Below, in pieces: positions 1 to 6,473 of a DNA stretch of 64,000 nt. The position numbers and the translations under genes are program-made. The notes under the pieces are model-generated. The model ran no database searches. It was not told the DNA's origin and saw only the letters and a list, made by a program, of their open reading frames with translations. The stretch is from assembly GCF_025420585.1 (NCBI RefSeq), contig NZ_JAOEGB010000014.1, forward strand, positions 124,001-188,000, read 5' to 3'. The DNA is from Planotetraspora sp. A-T 1434. Its GTDB lineage: Bacteria; Actinomycetota; Actinomycetes; Streptosporangiales; Streptosporangiaceae. The first letter of the stretch is position 1. Each line of letters opens with the position of its first letter.

Positions 1-2
1 TA

Positions 3-65
3 GAGCGTGATGGCCGGGAGGTCGCGGTGCTGCCGGCGGACCGGAAAGCCTTGATCGTGAAATGA
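3..65 (+). CDS. C-terminal end of an unidentified protein (cut by window edge)
   Basis: An open frame enters from the left edge and ends at a TGA, giving a 20-residue tail that finishes LPADRKALIVK. Codon third positions are G/C-rich as in the neighbouring genes, and a strong hairpin follows 40 bases later, so this is probably a real gene end. The tail is too short to assign a family. It could be a recombinase, a replication gene or a disrupted gene of the host element. Confidence 0.4.
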   Translation, partial: ERDGREVAVLPADRKALIVK

Positions 66-103
66 GCTGGGCGGGTACCTTCCCTCCGCCGCCGGGACGG
101 CGA

Positions 104-128
104 CCCCGGGCACTTTGACTGCCCGGGG
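104..128 (+). terminator. Hairpin after the left-edge gene
   Basis: CCCCGGGCA and TGCCCGGGG form a perfect 9-bp stem with a 7-base loop, 38 bases after the stop codon. There is no T-run, which is common for actinobacterial terminators. Confidence 0.5.
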
Positions 129-148
129 CCGCCCCTCCCCTCTCGGGA

Positions 149-190
149 CCACACGATCACGCCCGGGGGGTCGGACATGTGATCGTGTGG
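149..190. repeat. Perfect 12-bp inverted repeat
   Basis: CCACACGATCAC (149-160) is mirrored by GTGATCGTGTGG (179-190) with an 18-base GC-rich spacer. It may be a second terminator, an operator, or a recombinase arm site at the element edge. The sequence alone does not decide. Confidence 0.55.
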
Positions 191-594
191 CCGATCAGTC
201 CTCGCCGTATGATCAGCGTGTTTCCCGGATAGTAGTGGATCAATGTCCCGCTGTCATCAACAAAAGGGGACACTCTGAGACATGGTTCCCAGTTGTGTCT
301 GCTGCCGCCCATTGTGGCTCTGCGAGGTCGTGACGCCCAGTTATGCCTAACTTGAACGGCACCGTTTACTTACCTAGACTGGCGCGGCATAACGGGCCAA
401 TCCGAACATACTGACGCCTCGACCTGCGCAGGCCGTAACCCGCCATTCGCCCGGTGACAAATTTAGCGGCCTAACGCTGATGATCAAGAAATATCGGCCC
501 CCAGTGCGCCTTTTGGTGCGAGTAGTTGAGAACTAAAGTGTCAAGCTCTATCGCCCGGGGGGTACGGGCCGCACGCTAGAAGGGCCACATCGCC
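191..594. other. Non-coding, AT-richer stretch at the prophage left side
   Basis: I see no convincing gene here. The stretch is visibly richer in A/T than its surroundings. It contains an 8-bp inverted repeat, GTTATGCC (340-347) and GGCATAAC (386-393). It probably holds the promoter for the small membrane protein gene that follows and possibly recombination or regulatory sites. Confidence 0.4.
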
Positions 595-618
595 GTGGTC
601 CGGGAAAGGTCATCAGGA

Positions 619-1008
619 ATGGGGCGGTTCACCAACGGGATCCTCATCACCATCGGACTCGCCGCCGTGGCGGCGCTAGCGATCGAGGGGTTCGCCGACT
701 ACGACTTCCTCAGCGCGGAAGCCACGGCGCTCATGTGCGTCACCGCAGCCGTACCACTGGTTATCGCGACGATCCGCGCCGAAACCCGGCGTCACAGCGA
801 GCAAATGCAAGCCGCCCTAACGGCTGGGTTGACCGCGCTCGGGGAACAGATGGAACGCGCCGCAGCGCACCACGCCGCGCAAGCGCAGGAGCAGACCGTG
901 GAGCGGGTGGTGGAAGCGCTGGCGAGGGGGCAAGCGACAGCGGTAATGGACAAGGCTCAATCTCGGTTCTGGTCCGACACCGGACCGTTCCCCATCGTCC
1001 GTAACTGA
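619..1008 (+). CDS. Small membrane-anchored protein, unknown function
   Basis: 129 residues from the ATG at 619, preceded by a GGAAAGG ribosome site. A GTG at 595 would add eight residues. Two hydrophobic segments (about residues 6-24 and 34-52) are followed by a long charged helix rich in Gln, Glu and Ala, likely coiled coil and cytoplasmic. The gene stands alone, convergent with the repressor gene and separated from it by a shared hairpin. Single genes beside the repressor are often expressed in the lysogen (exclusion or host-modifying proteins), but no family is recognised. Confidence 0.6.
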   Translation: MGRFTNGILITIGLAAVAALAIEGFADYDFLSAEATALMCVTAAVPLVIATIRAETRRHSEQMQAALTAGLTALGEQMERAAAHHAAQAQEQTVERVVEALARGQATAVMDKAQSRFWSDTGPFPIVRN

Positions 1009-1026
1009 CGCAGGCATCGAGGGCAT

Positions 1027-1055
1027 GAAGCCGCGAGGGTTACCCTCGCGGCTTC
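1027..1055. terminator. Bidirectional terminator between convergent genes
   Basis: GAAGCCGCGAGGG and CCCTCGCGGCTTC form a perfect 13-bp stem around a 3-base loop. The loop TTA is the stop codon (TAA, minus strand) of the repressor gene, so the terminator overlaps that gene's 3' end. A short T-rich tail follows on the plus strand. Confidence 0.85.
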
Positions 1056-1543
1056 TTGGTTTCAGCGCGCAGGGCATCGAAATCGAAAATCGACCGGCGC
1101 ATCAGCATGTACGCCCGGAGGAAGTTGTCTTTCGCCGCCTCAGACAGCTCGCCCATGTCCAGGATTTCCCAGATGCCGGGATCGATGACCTCGTCGACCA
1201 GAGTTACCTCATCGGGCTTGGCCAGGCCGCGCTCCACGAGCAGTTGGGCGAGGCTCTTGCCGTGGCCCTGGTCCCTGGCATCCCCCACGATGGCAAGGGG
1301 CTCACCAGCTAGGAGGGCGGCTATCGCCCCGCGCTGGAGCTTGAGGGCGTCTTCGAGCCCTGCGGCCTTGGCCGGGCTGATGGGCTGGTCACCGTTGAGG
1401 ATGCGGCGCAGATGGGCGACCGACATGCCGGCCTTTTCTGCGACGTCCTTGTAGAGCAGCCGGAGGTCGTGCATGCGGGCGTCGAGTGCCCGTCTACTCG
1501 CCTCGGTGAGGCGGTCGGTGCTGCTGGTGGCGGTCATCAGCAT
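1040..1543 (-). CDS. Prophage repressor-like HTH protein
   Basis: 167 residues. An XRE-type helix-turn-helix lies around residues 30-62 (DVAEKAGMSVAHLRRIL). The C-terminal part is acidic and helical and probably mediates oligomerisation. There is no Ser/Lys LexA-type autoprotease pattern. The gene is divergent from the small HTH gene at 1671 with an operator cluster between them, which is the arrangement of a CI/Cro switch. The start is the ATG at 1543 with GAGGGA upstream; another ATG lies two codons later. It probably maintains lysogeny by binding the TTAGCGCACA-type sites. This role is inferred from position and fold. Confidence 0.75.
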   Translation of the reverse strand: MLMTATSSTDRLTEASRRALDARMHDLRLLYKDVAEKAGMSVAHLRRILNGDQPISPAKAAGLEDALKLQRGAIAALLAGEPLAIVGDARDQGHGKSLAQLLVERGLAKPDEVTLVDEVIDPGIWEILDMGELSEAAKDNFLRAYMLMRRSIFDFDALRAETKKPRG

Positions 1544-1560
1544 GTTCCCTCGCTCAGAGA

Positions 1561-1672
1561 TAAGCGCACATTAGCGCACACGGGCTGGTCGGCACACATG
1601 AAGCTCGGCCGAGGGGAAAAATCTTGAGCGGTCACTAGCGCTCATTAGCGATGAGCGATAATGTGCGCTCAT
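1561..1672. promoter_or_regulatory. Operator cluster of the immunity switch
   Basis: Direct copies TAAGCGCACA (1561-1570) and TTAGCGCACA (1571-1580) lie near the repressor start. CTAGCGCTCA (1635-1644), a degenerate TTAGCGATGA (1645-1654) and an inverted GAGCGCACATTA copy (about 1659-1670) lie just upstream of the rightward gene. The last copy runs up to the ATG at 1671, leaving no room for a ribosome site, so the rightward transcript may be leaderless. Confidence 0.7.
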
Positions 1673-1934
1673 GGCCCGAACACCTCTACTCGACCTCCCC
1701 TTTGACGGAAGGCGACTCCGCGCAGCCCGACGGCGGGCACGGCTCACCCAGGAACAGCTGGCGCAACGCTGCACAGACAACGGCACCCCTGTCTCCCGGT
1801 TCCAGGTAGTGAGAGCGGAGAGCTGCAAGAACCTGCCGCACCCAGACGTGCTGGACGCGTTTCTTGAGGTCCTCAACTGCACTGTTAACGAGCTCTTGAC
1901 ATCGGCGGGCGAAGTCACCCGAGAGTCTGCCTGA
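1671..1934 (+). CDS. Cro-like XRE-family DNA-binding protein
   Basis: 87 residues forming little more than one XRE helix-turn-helix: LRAARRRARLTQEQLAQRC, then a recognition helix around SRFQVVRAE. It is the first gene of the rightward early operon and is divergent from the repressor. The ATG directly abuts an operator half-site and has no Shine-Dalgarno sequence, suggesting a leaderless mRNA. By position and size it fits the Cro role, shutting off the repressor and early transcription. It ends in an ATGA overlap with the next gene. Confidence 0.8.
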   Translation: MARTPLLDLPFDGRRLRAARRRARLTQEQLAQRCTDNGTPVSRFQVVRAESCKNLPHPDVLDAFLEVLNCTVNELLTSAGEVTRESA

Positions 1935-2182
1935 TGAGCGCTCAAAAGATCAATCCGGATCGCTCACAAGTGACAACCAAGTCTCCTCAGCGGAAGCCTG
2001 CGCGCCTCTGCCGGACCCCGCAGGAGTGCTTCCAGGCCGGGTGGGAGGACGGGAAGAACGACCCACCGCTCACACCTTCGCAGCGAACCCGCATCGCCGC
2101 GCTGCTCGGCCCGTCGATCCGCCGTTCCGTCGCTGCCGCAGAGGCCCGCGCGTCCGAGGCGGTCGAAGAGAGCGCGGCCTAG
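1934..2182 (+). CDS. Small hypothetical early phage protein
   Basis: 82 residues, translationally coupled to the Cro-like gene by ATGA. The segment FQAGWEDGKNDPPLTPSQRTRIAALL resembles small actinobacterial and phage proteins with a GW.DG motif, and the C-terminus is Ala/Glu-rich. No function is assigned. Confidence 0.65.
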   Translation: MSAQKINPDRSQVTTKSPQRKPARLCRTPQECFQAGWEDGKNDPPLTPSQRTRIAALLGPSIRRSVAAAEARASEAVEESAA

Positions 2183-2282
2183 CCAGTGAACGAGCGAGGC
2201 CCCCGCCGGATGCCGCCAGCGAGGACCTCGAAAACCGCCCAGCTCAACAACCCAATTTCGACTGAGGAAGGAGCCGGGACTG

Positions 2283-2855
2283 ATGACCATCATCGCAGAT
2301 CCCGCCCGGACGTCCACCCAGCACGCCGCCAACCGCGTGGGCCGCGTCTTCAAGACCCTGGCCGCCGCCGAAACCGAGGGCTTGTCCCTCCGTACCGGCC
2401 TGCTGGCCGCGCTGATCGCTGACTTCCACGACGTGGACACCGCTGCGGCCATCGACTTGGCCATGTACGACGCGTTCGACGACCGGGTGAAGCAGGCGGG
2501 CATGGCCCGTGACTTGCTGATCGCCGCTGCCCGCGCCGCCGACTCCGAGCAGTCCGGGGGCGGGTGCGCTATGACCGCCTTCGCCGACCTCACCCGGGGC
2601 GACCTGATCCGCCCCCACGGATCGTTGGGCTTGGTCCTCGACCAGCCCAAGACCCCCGACCAGTTCGGGTGGAGCAAGGTCACGGTGCAGCCCGTGGACC
2701 GGGACCGTCTTCCCTGCGGCCCCGCCGTGTGCTGGCCGTGCCGGTGCGACGCAGATGTCCCGGTGGTCCGCCACAACGGCGTGTGGTCCTCCGAGTGCGC
2801 CGGCCTGACGGCCGACGTGATGGCGGAGCACGACCACGCGGGAGGTGCCCGGTGA
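2283..2855 (+). CDS. Hypothetical early phage protein, two-part
   Basis: 190 residues from an ATG with a GAGGAAGGAG ribosome site. Residues 1-95 are mostly helical. Residues 100-190 are different in character: a TRGDLIRPHG segment like short beta-barrel proteins that start with a promoter-like loop, then four Cys (CGPAVCWPCRCDAD) suggesting a small zinc site. It may be a fusion of two early proteins. No family recognised. It is followed by a GTGA overlap. Confidence 0.65.
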   Translation: MTIIADPARTSTQHAANRVGRVFKTLAAAETEGLSLRTGLLAALIADFHDVDTAAAIDLAMYDAFDDRVKQAGMARDLLIAAARAADSEQSGGGCAMTAFADLTRGDLIRPHGSLGLVLDQPKTPDQFGWSKVTVQPVDRDRLPCGPAVCWPCRCDADVPVVRHNGVWSSECAGLTADVMAEHDHAGGAR

Positions 2856-3028
2856 GCGCACCCGACCATGGCCCCTCCGCATGGGACTACCTGGCCTCCG
2901 CCGACGCCCTGATCACGGACATAGAGCTGGACGACCCCGTCCAGGCCGTGCGGGACGCCGAGCGGGCCGCCGCTTACAAGCGCGCCGAGCAGGAGCTCAC
3001 CCGGCTTCTGCGTGAGGGGGGACTTTGA
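2852..3028 (+). CDS. Small hypothetical protein
   Basis: 58 residues starting at a GTG that overlaps the previous stop, with GGAGG six bases upstream. It is acidic and helical (ELDDPVQAVRDAERAAAYKR). Part of the tightly coupled early operon. Function unknown. Confidence 0.6.
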   Translation: MSAPDHGPSAWDYLASADALITDIELDDPVQAVRDAERAAAYKRAEQELTRLLREGGL

Positions 3029-3159
3029 CCGCCCAGCCGATCGCCCCCGCCGCCGCCCAGCGCCCCCGACCCGTGTGGCGTGACCCGTCCAACCCCGCCG
3101 AACACCTGATGGACGCCTGGGACGACGCCATCTACAACGCCGAAAGGAACGACCCGTGA
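3025..3159 (+). CDS. Micro-protein with TTG start
   Basis: 44 residues. The TTG at 3025 overlaps the preceding TGA (TTGA) behind a G-rich ribosome site, and the frame closes in a GTGA overlap with the ATPase gene. The overlap at both ends and the absence of stops support it. The sequence contains PVWRDPSNPAEHLMDAWDDA. Function unknown, but coupling suggests co-expression with the recombination ATPase. Confidence 0.5.
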   Translation: MTAQPIAPAAAQRPRPVWRDPSNPAEHLMDAWDDAIYNAERNDP

Positions 3160-4172
3160 CGTTGAAGACCCGCAAGCCGACCGGGGCCGTCCCGTGGCCG
3201 CTGATCCTCCTCGAAGGCGGCGAGAAGGCCGGGAAGTCCTGGGCGTGCGCCGAACTGTCCGCCTCCGACAAGGTCGGCCAGACCTACTGGCTCGACCTCA
3301 GCGAGGGCGCCGCCGACGAGTACGGTGCGATCCCCGGCGCCCGCTACCTCGTCATCGAGCACGACGGCACCTGGGCCGACATCATGGCCTCCGTCGTCGC
3401 CGTCCGCGACGAAGCCCGCCGCGCCGCAGACGCCGGCGAACCCCCCGTCGTGCTGGTCATCGACTCCATGACCGCCGAGTGGGACATGTTGAAGGACTGG
3501 GCGGCCAACCGGGCGAAGGGGTCGCAGACCAACCAGAAGCGGCTCCGGCAGGACCCCCACGCGGAGATCCAGGTCCCAATGAACCTGTGGAACGACGCGA
3601 CCGCCCGCCACCGCCGGTTGATGACCGTCCTCATGACCTTCCCCGGCGTCGTCGTCATGACCGCCCGCGGCAAGGACGTCGCCTCCCTCGACTCCAACGG
3701 CCGCCCCGTGGAGGGGTCCAAGGACTACAAGGTCGAAGGCCACAAGAACCTGTGCTTCGACGCGTCGGTGTGGGTGCGGATGTCCCGCGACCACGCCCCC
3801 CTCGTCGTCGGCGCCCGTTCCGTCCACGCCGGTCTCCGGCCCGGGGTGGACAAGCCGCAGCCGATCCACGACTTCTCGCTGGAGCGGCTCGTCTTCGACC
3901 TGCTGAAGTGCGACCCGACCACAGCCAGGGTGCGGGACCTGACCCCGATGAAGCCCGGTGACGAGCCCGACACGGAGCTGTCGCCGAAGGCTGCCGAACT
4001 GCTCCAGCAGGCGGAGGACGCCGCAACCGTCACCGACCTCGGCAAGGTGTGGTCGGCCATCGGCCCCGCCCTCAAGGCCGACGAGATCACCCGTCCGGAG
4101 GCCGACCGGGTCGCCAACCGCGTCAACCAGCTCAAGGCCGAGATGGGCCAGGACAAGGGGGCCGCAGCGTGA
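3156..4172 (+). CDS. RecA-like phage recombination ATPase (Sak4-type)
   Basis: 338 residues. Walker A is GGEKAGKSW (about residues 21-29) and Walker B is VVLVIDSM (about 103-110). The compact P-loop core without a long N-terminal domain, and its place before small DNA-metabolism genes, match phage Sak4/RecA-like single-strand annealing or recombination ATPases. The last 70 residues are helical and charged. It probably acts on phage single-stranded DNA during replication and recombination together with the next gene product. Starts with GTG in a GTGA overlap. Confidence 0.7.
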   Translation: MTLKTRKPTGAVPWPLILLEGGEKAGKSWACAELSASDKVGQTYWLDLSEGAADEYGAIPGARYLVIEHDGTWADIMASVVAVRDEARRAADAGEPPVVLVIDSMTAEWDMLKDWAANRAKGSQTNQKRLRQDPHAEIQVPMNLWNDATARHRRLMTVLMTFPGVVVMTARGKDVASLDSNGRPVEGSKDYKVEGHKNLCFDASVWVRMSRDHAPLVVGARSVHAGLRPGVDKPQPIHDFSLERLVFDLLKCDPTTARVRDLTPMKPGDEPDTELSPKAAELLQQAEDAATVTDLGKVWSAIGPALKADEITRPEADRVANRVNQLKAEMGQDKGAAA

Positions 4173-4762
4173 GCGCCAAGGTCCACGCCCTCAAAGTCGC
4201 GGCGTCCCGCGTCCTCGCCGACATCGCCGCCGAGGCCCACGAGAACCTCCGCAAGGAAGCCGAACCGGTCTTCGCCGACCTCCGCATCAGCGAGGGCGCG
4301 AAGTCCCTCAACGTCGCGCTCCCGGACGGGACCGAGCTGGGCGACGTCGCCATCCTCGCCGGGCCGGCGCAGCGGAAGTTCAACATGTCGGCCATCGCGG
4401 CGATCGTCGCGAACGACAACCCCGACGCGTTCGAGGAGCAGCTCAAGCCGGAAGCGCTGACCGACCCCGCCCTGCTGACGTTCGTCCGCGACCACATGCC
4501 GCACCTGCTGCACATGCGGATCAACGACGACCACCTGAAGAAGCTGTTCAAGCGGGTCGACGTCAACGGCTACCTGAAGGACGCCGCAGGGACCCGCATC
4601 AAGGTCGCTGAGATCACCCGGGGGGAGCCGACCGGCAAGTTCGCCTACACGTCCGCCCCCGGCGCCCGCGAGGCCGTGTGGGCGGCCTGGGCGTCCGGGG
4701 AACTCCAGCCGGTCATCGGTGAACTGTTCCGCCCGGCCATCGAGGCGGGTGAGGACCGGTGA
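4169..4762 (+). CDS. Putative recombination partner protein
   Basis: 197 residues, coupled to the ATPase gene by GTGA. Repeated short charged helices (HALKVAASRVLADIAAEAHENL) are followed by a mixed alpha/beta region and a basic segment around FKRVDVNGYLKD. In related actinophages the gene after the Sak4-like ATPase is often a small DNA-binding or single-strand-binding partner, so that role is inferred from position. No diagnostic motif was found. Confidence 0.6.
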   Translation: MSAKVHALKVAASRVLADIAAEAHENLRKEAEPVFADLRISEGAKSLNVALPDGTELGDVAILAGPAQRKFNMSAIAAIVANDNPDAFEEQLKPEALTDPALLTFVRDHMPHLLHMRINDDHLKKLFKRVDVNGYLKDAAGTRIKVAEITRGEPTGKFAYTSAPGAREAVWAAWASGELQPVIGELFRPAIEAGEDR

Positions 4763-5394
4763 AGACCCGCGTCCCGTCCTGCTGCAACCGGGAGACGTTC
4801 GCCACCCGAGAGGAGGCTCAGCGCCGTCTCGACCGGATGCACACCCTCGGCCTGCGCAGCGTCCTGCCGATCGACGTGGAGCGGTGCATGCGCGGCTGGC
4901 ACCTGCGCTTCCCGACGAAGCAGACCGGCCCGTCGGACAAGCTCCGCGCCCTCGTGGAAGCCCGCGACAGCAACCGGTGCGTCCGCTGCGGCAAGCCCAC
5001 CGCCCGCGACGGCGACTCCCTGCACCACCGCCTCCCCAGGGGACGCGGCGGCGGCAACACCGCCGAGAACCTGATCCTGCTGGACGGTTCGGGGACGACC
5101 GGCTGCCACGGCTGGGTCGAGAAGAACCGCGCAGCCGCCTACCGCCTCGGCTACCTCGTCGAGACCGGCATCGACCCGGCCGACGTCCCCGTCGCCGTGG
5201 CCGGCCAAGGCTGGCGCTACCCCACCGCTGATGGGCGGTGGGTCACCCTGCAGGAGTACGGCCGCGCCCCCGGTGTCGGCGAGGACTGCTGCGCTCACGG
5301 CCAGGTGATGGCCTGCCCCGAGTGCGGGGTGTGCCGGTCGTGTGGGCCGTGCCAGTGCGAGCTGGCCGCCGAGTGGGCTCGGGAGGCGTCATGA
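4759..5394 (+). CDS. HNH endonuclease-like protein with C-terminal zinc cluster
   Basis: 211 residues. The centre has an HNH-type fold: VEARDSNRCVRCGKPTA, then LHHRLPRGRGGGNTAENL and a final CHGW, giving paired Cys and the His/Asn residues expected of the family. The C-terminus adds CCAHGQVMACPECGVCRSCG, a second Cys-rich knuckle. It lies amid recombination and replication genes, so roles in DNA processing or anti-competition homing are possible. This is distinct from the second HNH gene beside the terminase. Confidence 0.75.
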   Translation: MKTRVPSCCNRETFATREEAQRRLDRMHTLGLRSVLPIDVERCMRGWHLRFPTKQTGPSDKLRALVEARDSNRCVRCGKPTARDGDSLHHRLPRGRGGGNTAENLILLDGSGTTGCHGWVEKNRAAAYRLGYLVETGIDPADVPVAVAGQGWRYPTADGRWVTLQEYGRAPGVGEDCCAHGQVMACPECGVCRSCGPCQCELAAEWAREAS

Positions 5395-5573
5395 GGCCCG
5401 AGGCGAAGGTGTGGCGGAAGACCCAGCGCGACGCCCTCAGAGGCGTTTCAAAGGGCCGCCGCTCCACCCACCAGGTGGAGACGCAGGAGCCGGTGCGCGG
5501 GTCGTCCTGGACGCGGCGTCACCCCGGGGAGACGCCGCCGTGGATGCGCCGCTGGCTGGAGTCCGCGTCATGA
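5391..5573 (+). CDS. Small basic hypothetical protein
   Basis: 60 residues, strongly basic (RKTQRDALRGVSKGRRSTHQ), starting at an ATGA overlap preceded by GGGAGGCG. The charge suggests nucleic-acid binding; no fold recognised. Confidence 0.55.
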   Translation: MRPEAKVWRKTQRDALRGVSKGRRSTHQVETQEPVRGSSWTRRHPGETPPWMRRWLESAS

Positions 5574-5782
5574 CCGGCCCGGTACTGCCGATCGAGTGGT
5601 GCCAGTGGTGCCGCTCCCATGTGCCGGAGGGCCACGCCTGCCCGTTCGCCCCGCCGCCCTGCCCGACCGAGAGCGGCGACCCGTGCGGGACCTGCGAGTC
5701 CTGTCTTGGCCTCCAGGAGGCCGACCCCCGGTACGGCCCCCGCCCCGACACCGACAACCCCGAGAACGGAGACACCCCGTGA
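5570..5782 (+). CDS. Cys-rich small protein, probable zinc finger
   Basis: 70 residues with CQWC, a CGTC/CESC pair and two more Cys, compatible with one or two zinc sites. Starts in an ATGA overlap and ends in a GTGA overlap. Small Cys-rich proteins are common early products of actinophages. Function unknown. Confidence 0.55.
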   Translation: MTGPVLPIEWCQWCRSHVPEGHACPFAPPPCPTESGDPCGTCESCLGLQEADPRYGPRPDTDNPENGDTP

Positions 5783-6120
5783 GCAACACCGACACCAGGG
5801 AACTCCCCGCCGCCACGGCGACGGGGGACACGCTGGCCTACTCCTCGGAGCTGGCCGCCCGCCTCGCCGTGCTGGTCGAGGCGGAGATCGCCCGGATGGA
5901 CAAGGAGCACGAGGAGACCAAAGCCCAGATGCGGCTGATGGTCGCCGACGTGGAGGGCCGCGCCGGGCAGCCGCTGGACGTGCTCCGACTGGGCCGCGCC
6001 CCTGTCGGCAGGGACCCGTACGCGAACGCCCCGGAGTGGGCGGACCGGACGGACGAGCGGGTGCAGCGGATCACCAGCATCCCGGACGACGGCGGCGAGG
6101 ACGACGGGGAGGTGGCGTAG
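5779..6120 (+). CDS. Hypothetical phage protein with central coiled coil
   Basis: 113 residues from a GTG overlapping the previous stop. The middle (AARLAVLVEAEIARMDKEHEETKAQMRLM) has heptad spacing of a short coiled coil. The C-terminus is acidic. No function known. Confidence 0.55.
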   Translation: MSNTDTRELPAATATGDTLAYSSELAARLAVLVEAEIARMDKEHEETKAQMRLMVADVEGRAGQPLDVLRLGRAPVGRDPYANAPEWADRTDERVQRITSIPDDGGEDDGEVA

Positions 6121-6276
6121 ATGGCCAAGACACGCGCCGAGCTGCACCCGACCGACTGCCTCCCCTGGTCTGTTGAGCCCGTGACCGTCCGGGCCGAGTA
6201 CCAGGCCTGGCTGGAGGCCCTGCCGAAGGGCCCGCGACCCGTCTACCAGCGACGCCCTGAGGGGAGCCCGTCATGA
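6121..6276 (+). CDS. Micro-protein, 51 residues
   Basis: Begins with ATG directly after the previous TAG and ends with an ATGA overlap into the membrane protein gene. Contains a Trp-rich segment (LPWSVEPVTVRAEYQAWLEA). Supported by tight packing and codon bias. Unknown function. Confidence 0.5.
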   Translation: MAKTRAELHPTDCLPWSVEPVTVRAEYQAWLEALPKGPRPVYQRRPEGSPS

Positions 6277-6473
6277 AGGGGCTCCTGGCCTTCCTCGCCG
6301 TCTGGGCGGTCGTCGGGTGCTCCCTCGTGGCTGTCCACATGCTCAAGTCGGAGTGGCACCGCTGGCAGCGTGCCCGCTACGACCGGGCCGTGCTTGGCCC
6401 GGCCATCCGGGACGCCGTCACCGCCGACCCAACGCTCGCGGACGGGCTGGCCACCGAGTGGAGGTGGCCGTGA
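6273..6473 (+). CDS. Small single-pass membrane protein
   Basis: 66 residues. The N-terminal hydrophobic segment LLAFLAVWAVVGCSLVAVHM is followed by a basic cytoplasmic part (HRWQRARYDR). It overlaps the next gene by one base (TGATG). Its place before the methyltransferase gives no functional clue. Confidence 0.6.
   Translation: MKGLLAFLAVWAVVGCSLVAVHMLKSEWHRWQRARYDRAVLGPAIRDAVTADPTLADGLATEWRWP

Noticed and set aside
115-333. 72-codon frame in the left non-coding stretch
   Set aside because: It runs through the inverted repeat, lacks a ribosome site and has non-coding base composition.
2399-2413. 15-base match CCTGCTGGCCGCGCT shared with the tadA junction (58319-58333), considered as attachment core
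   Set aside because: Both copies encode Leu-Leu-Ala-Ala-Leu in ordinary genes, so the match is explained by codon bias; flanks do not match.
1964-3271. Long leftward open frame opposite the early genes
   Set aside because: It is the mirror of strongly biased rightward genes, has Arg/Gly-rich nonsense composition and no ribosome site.
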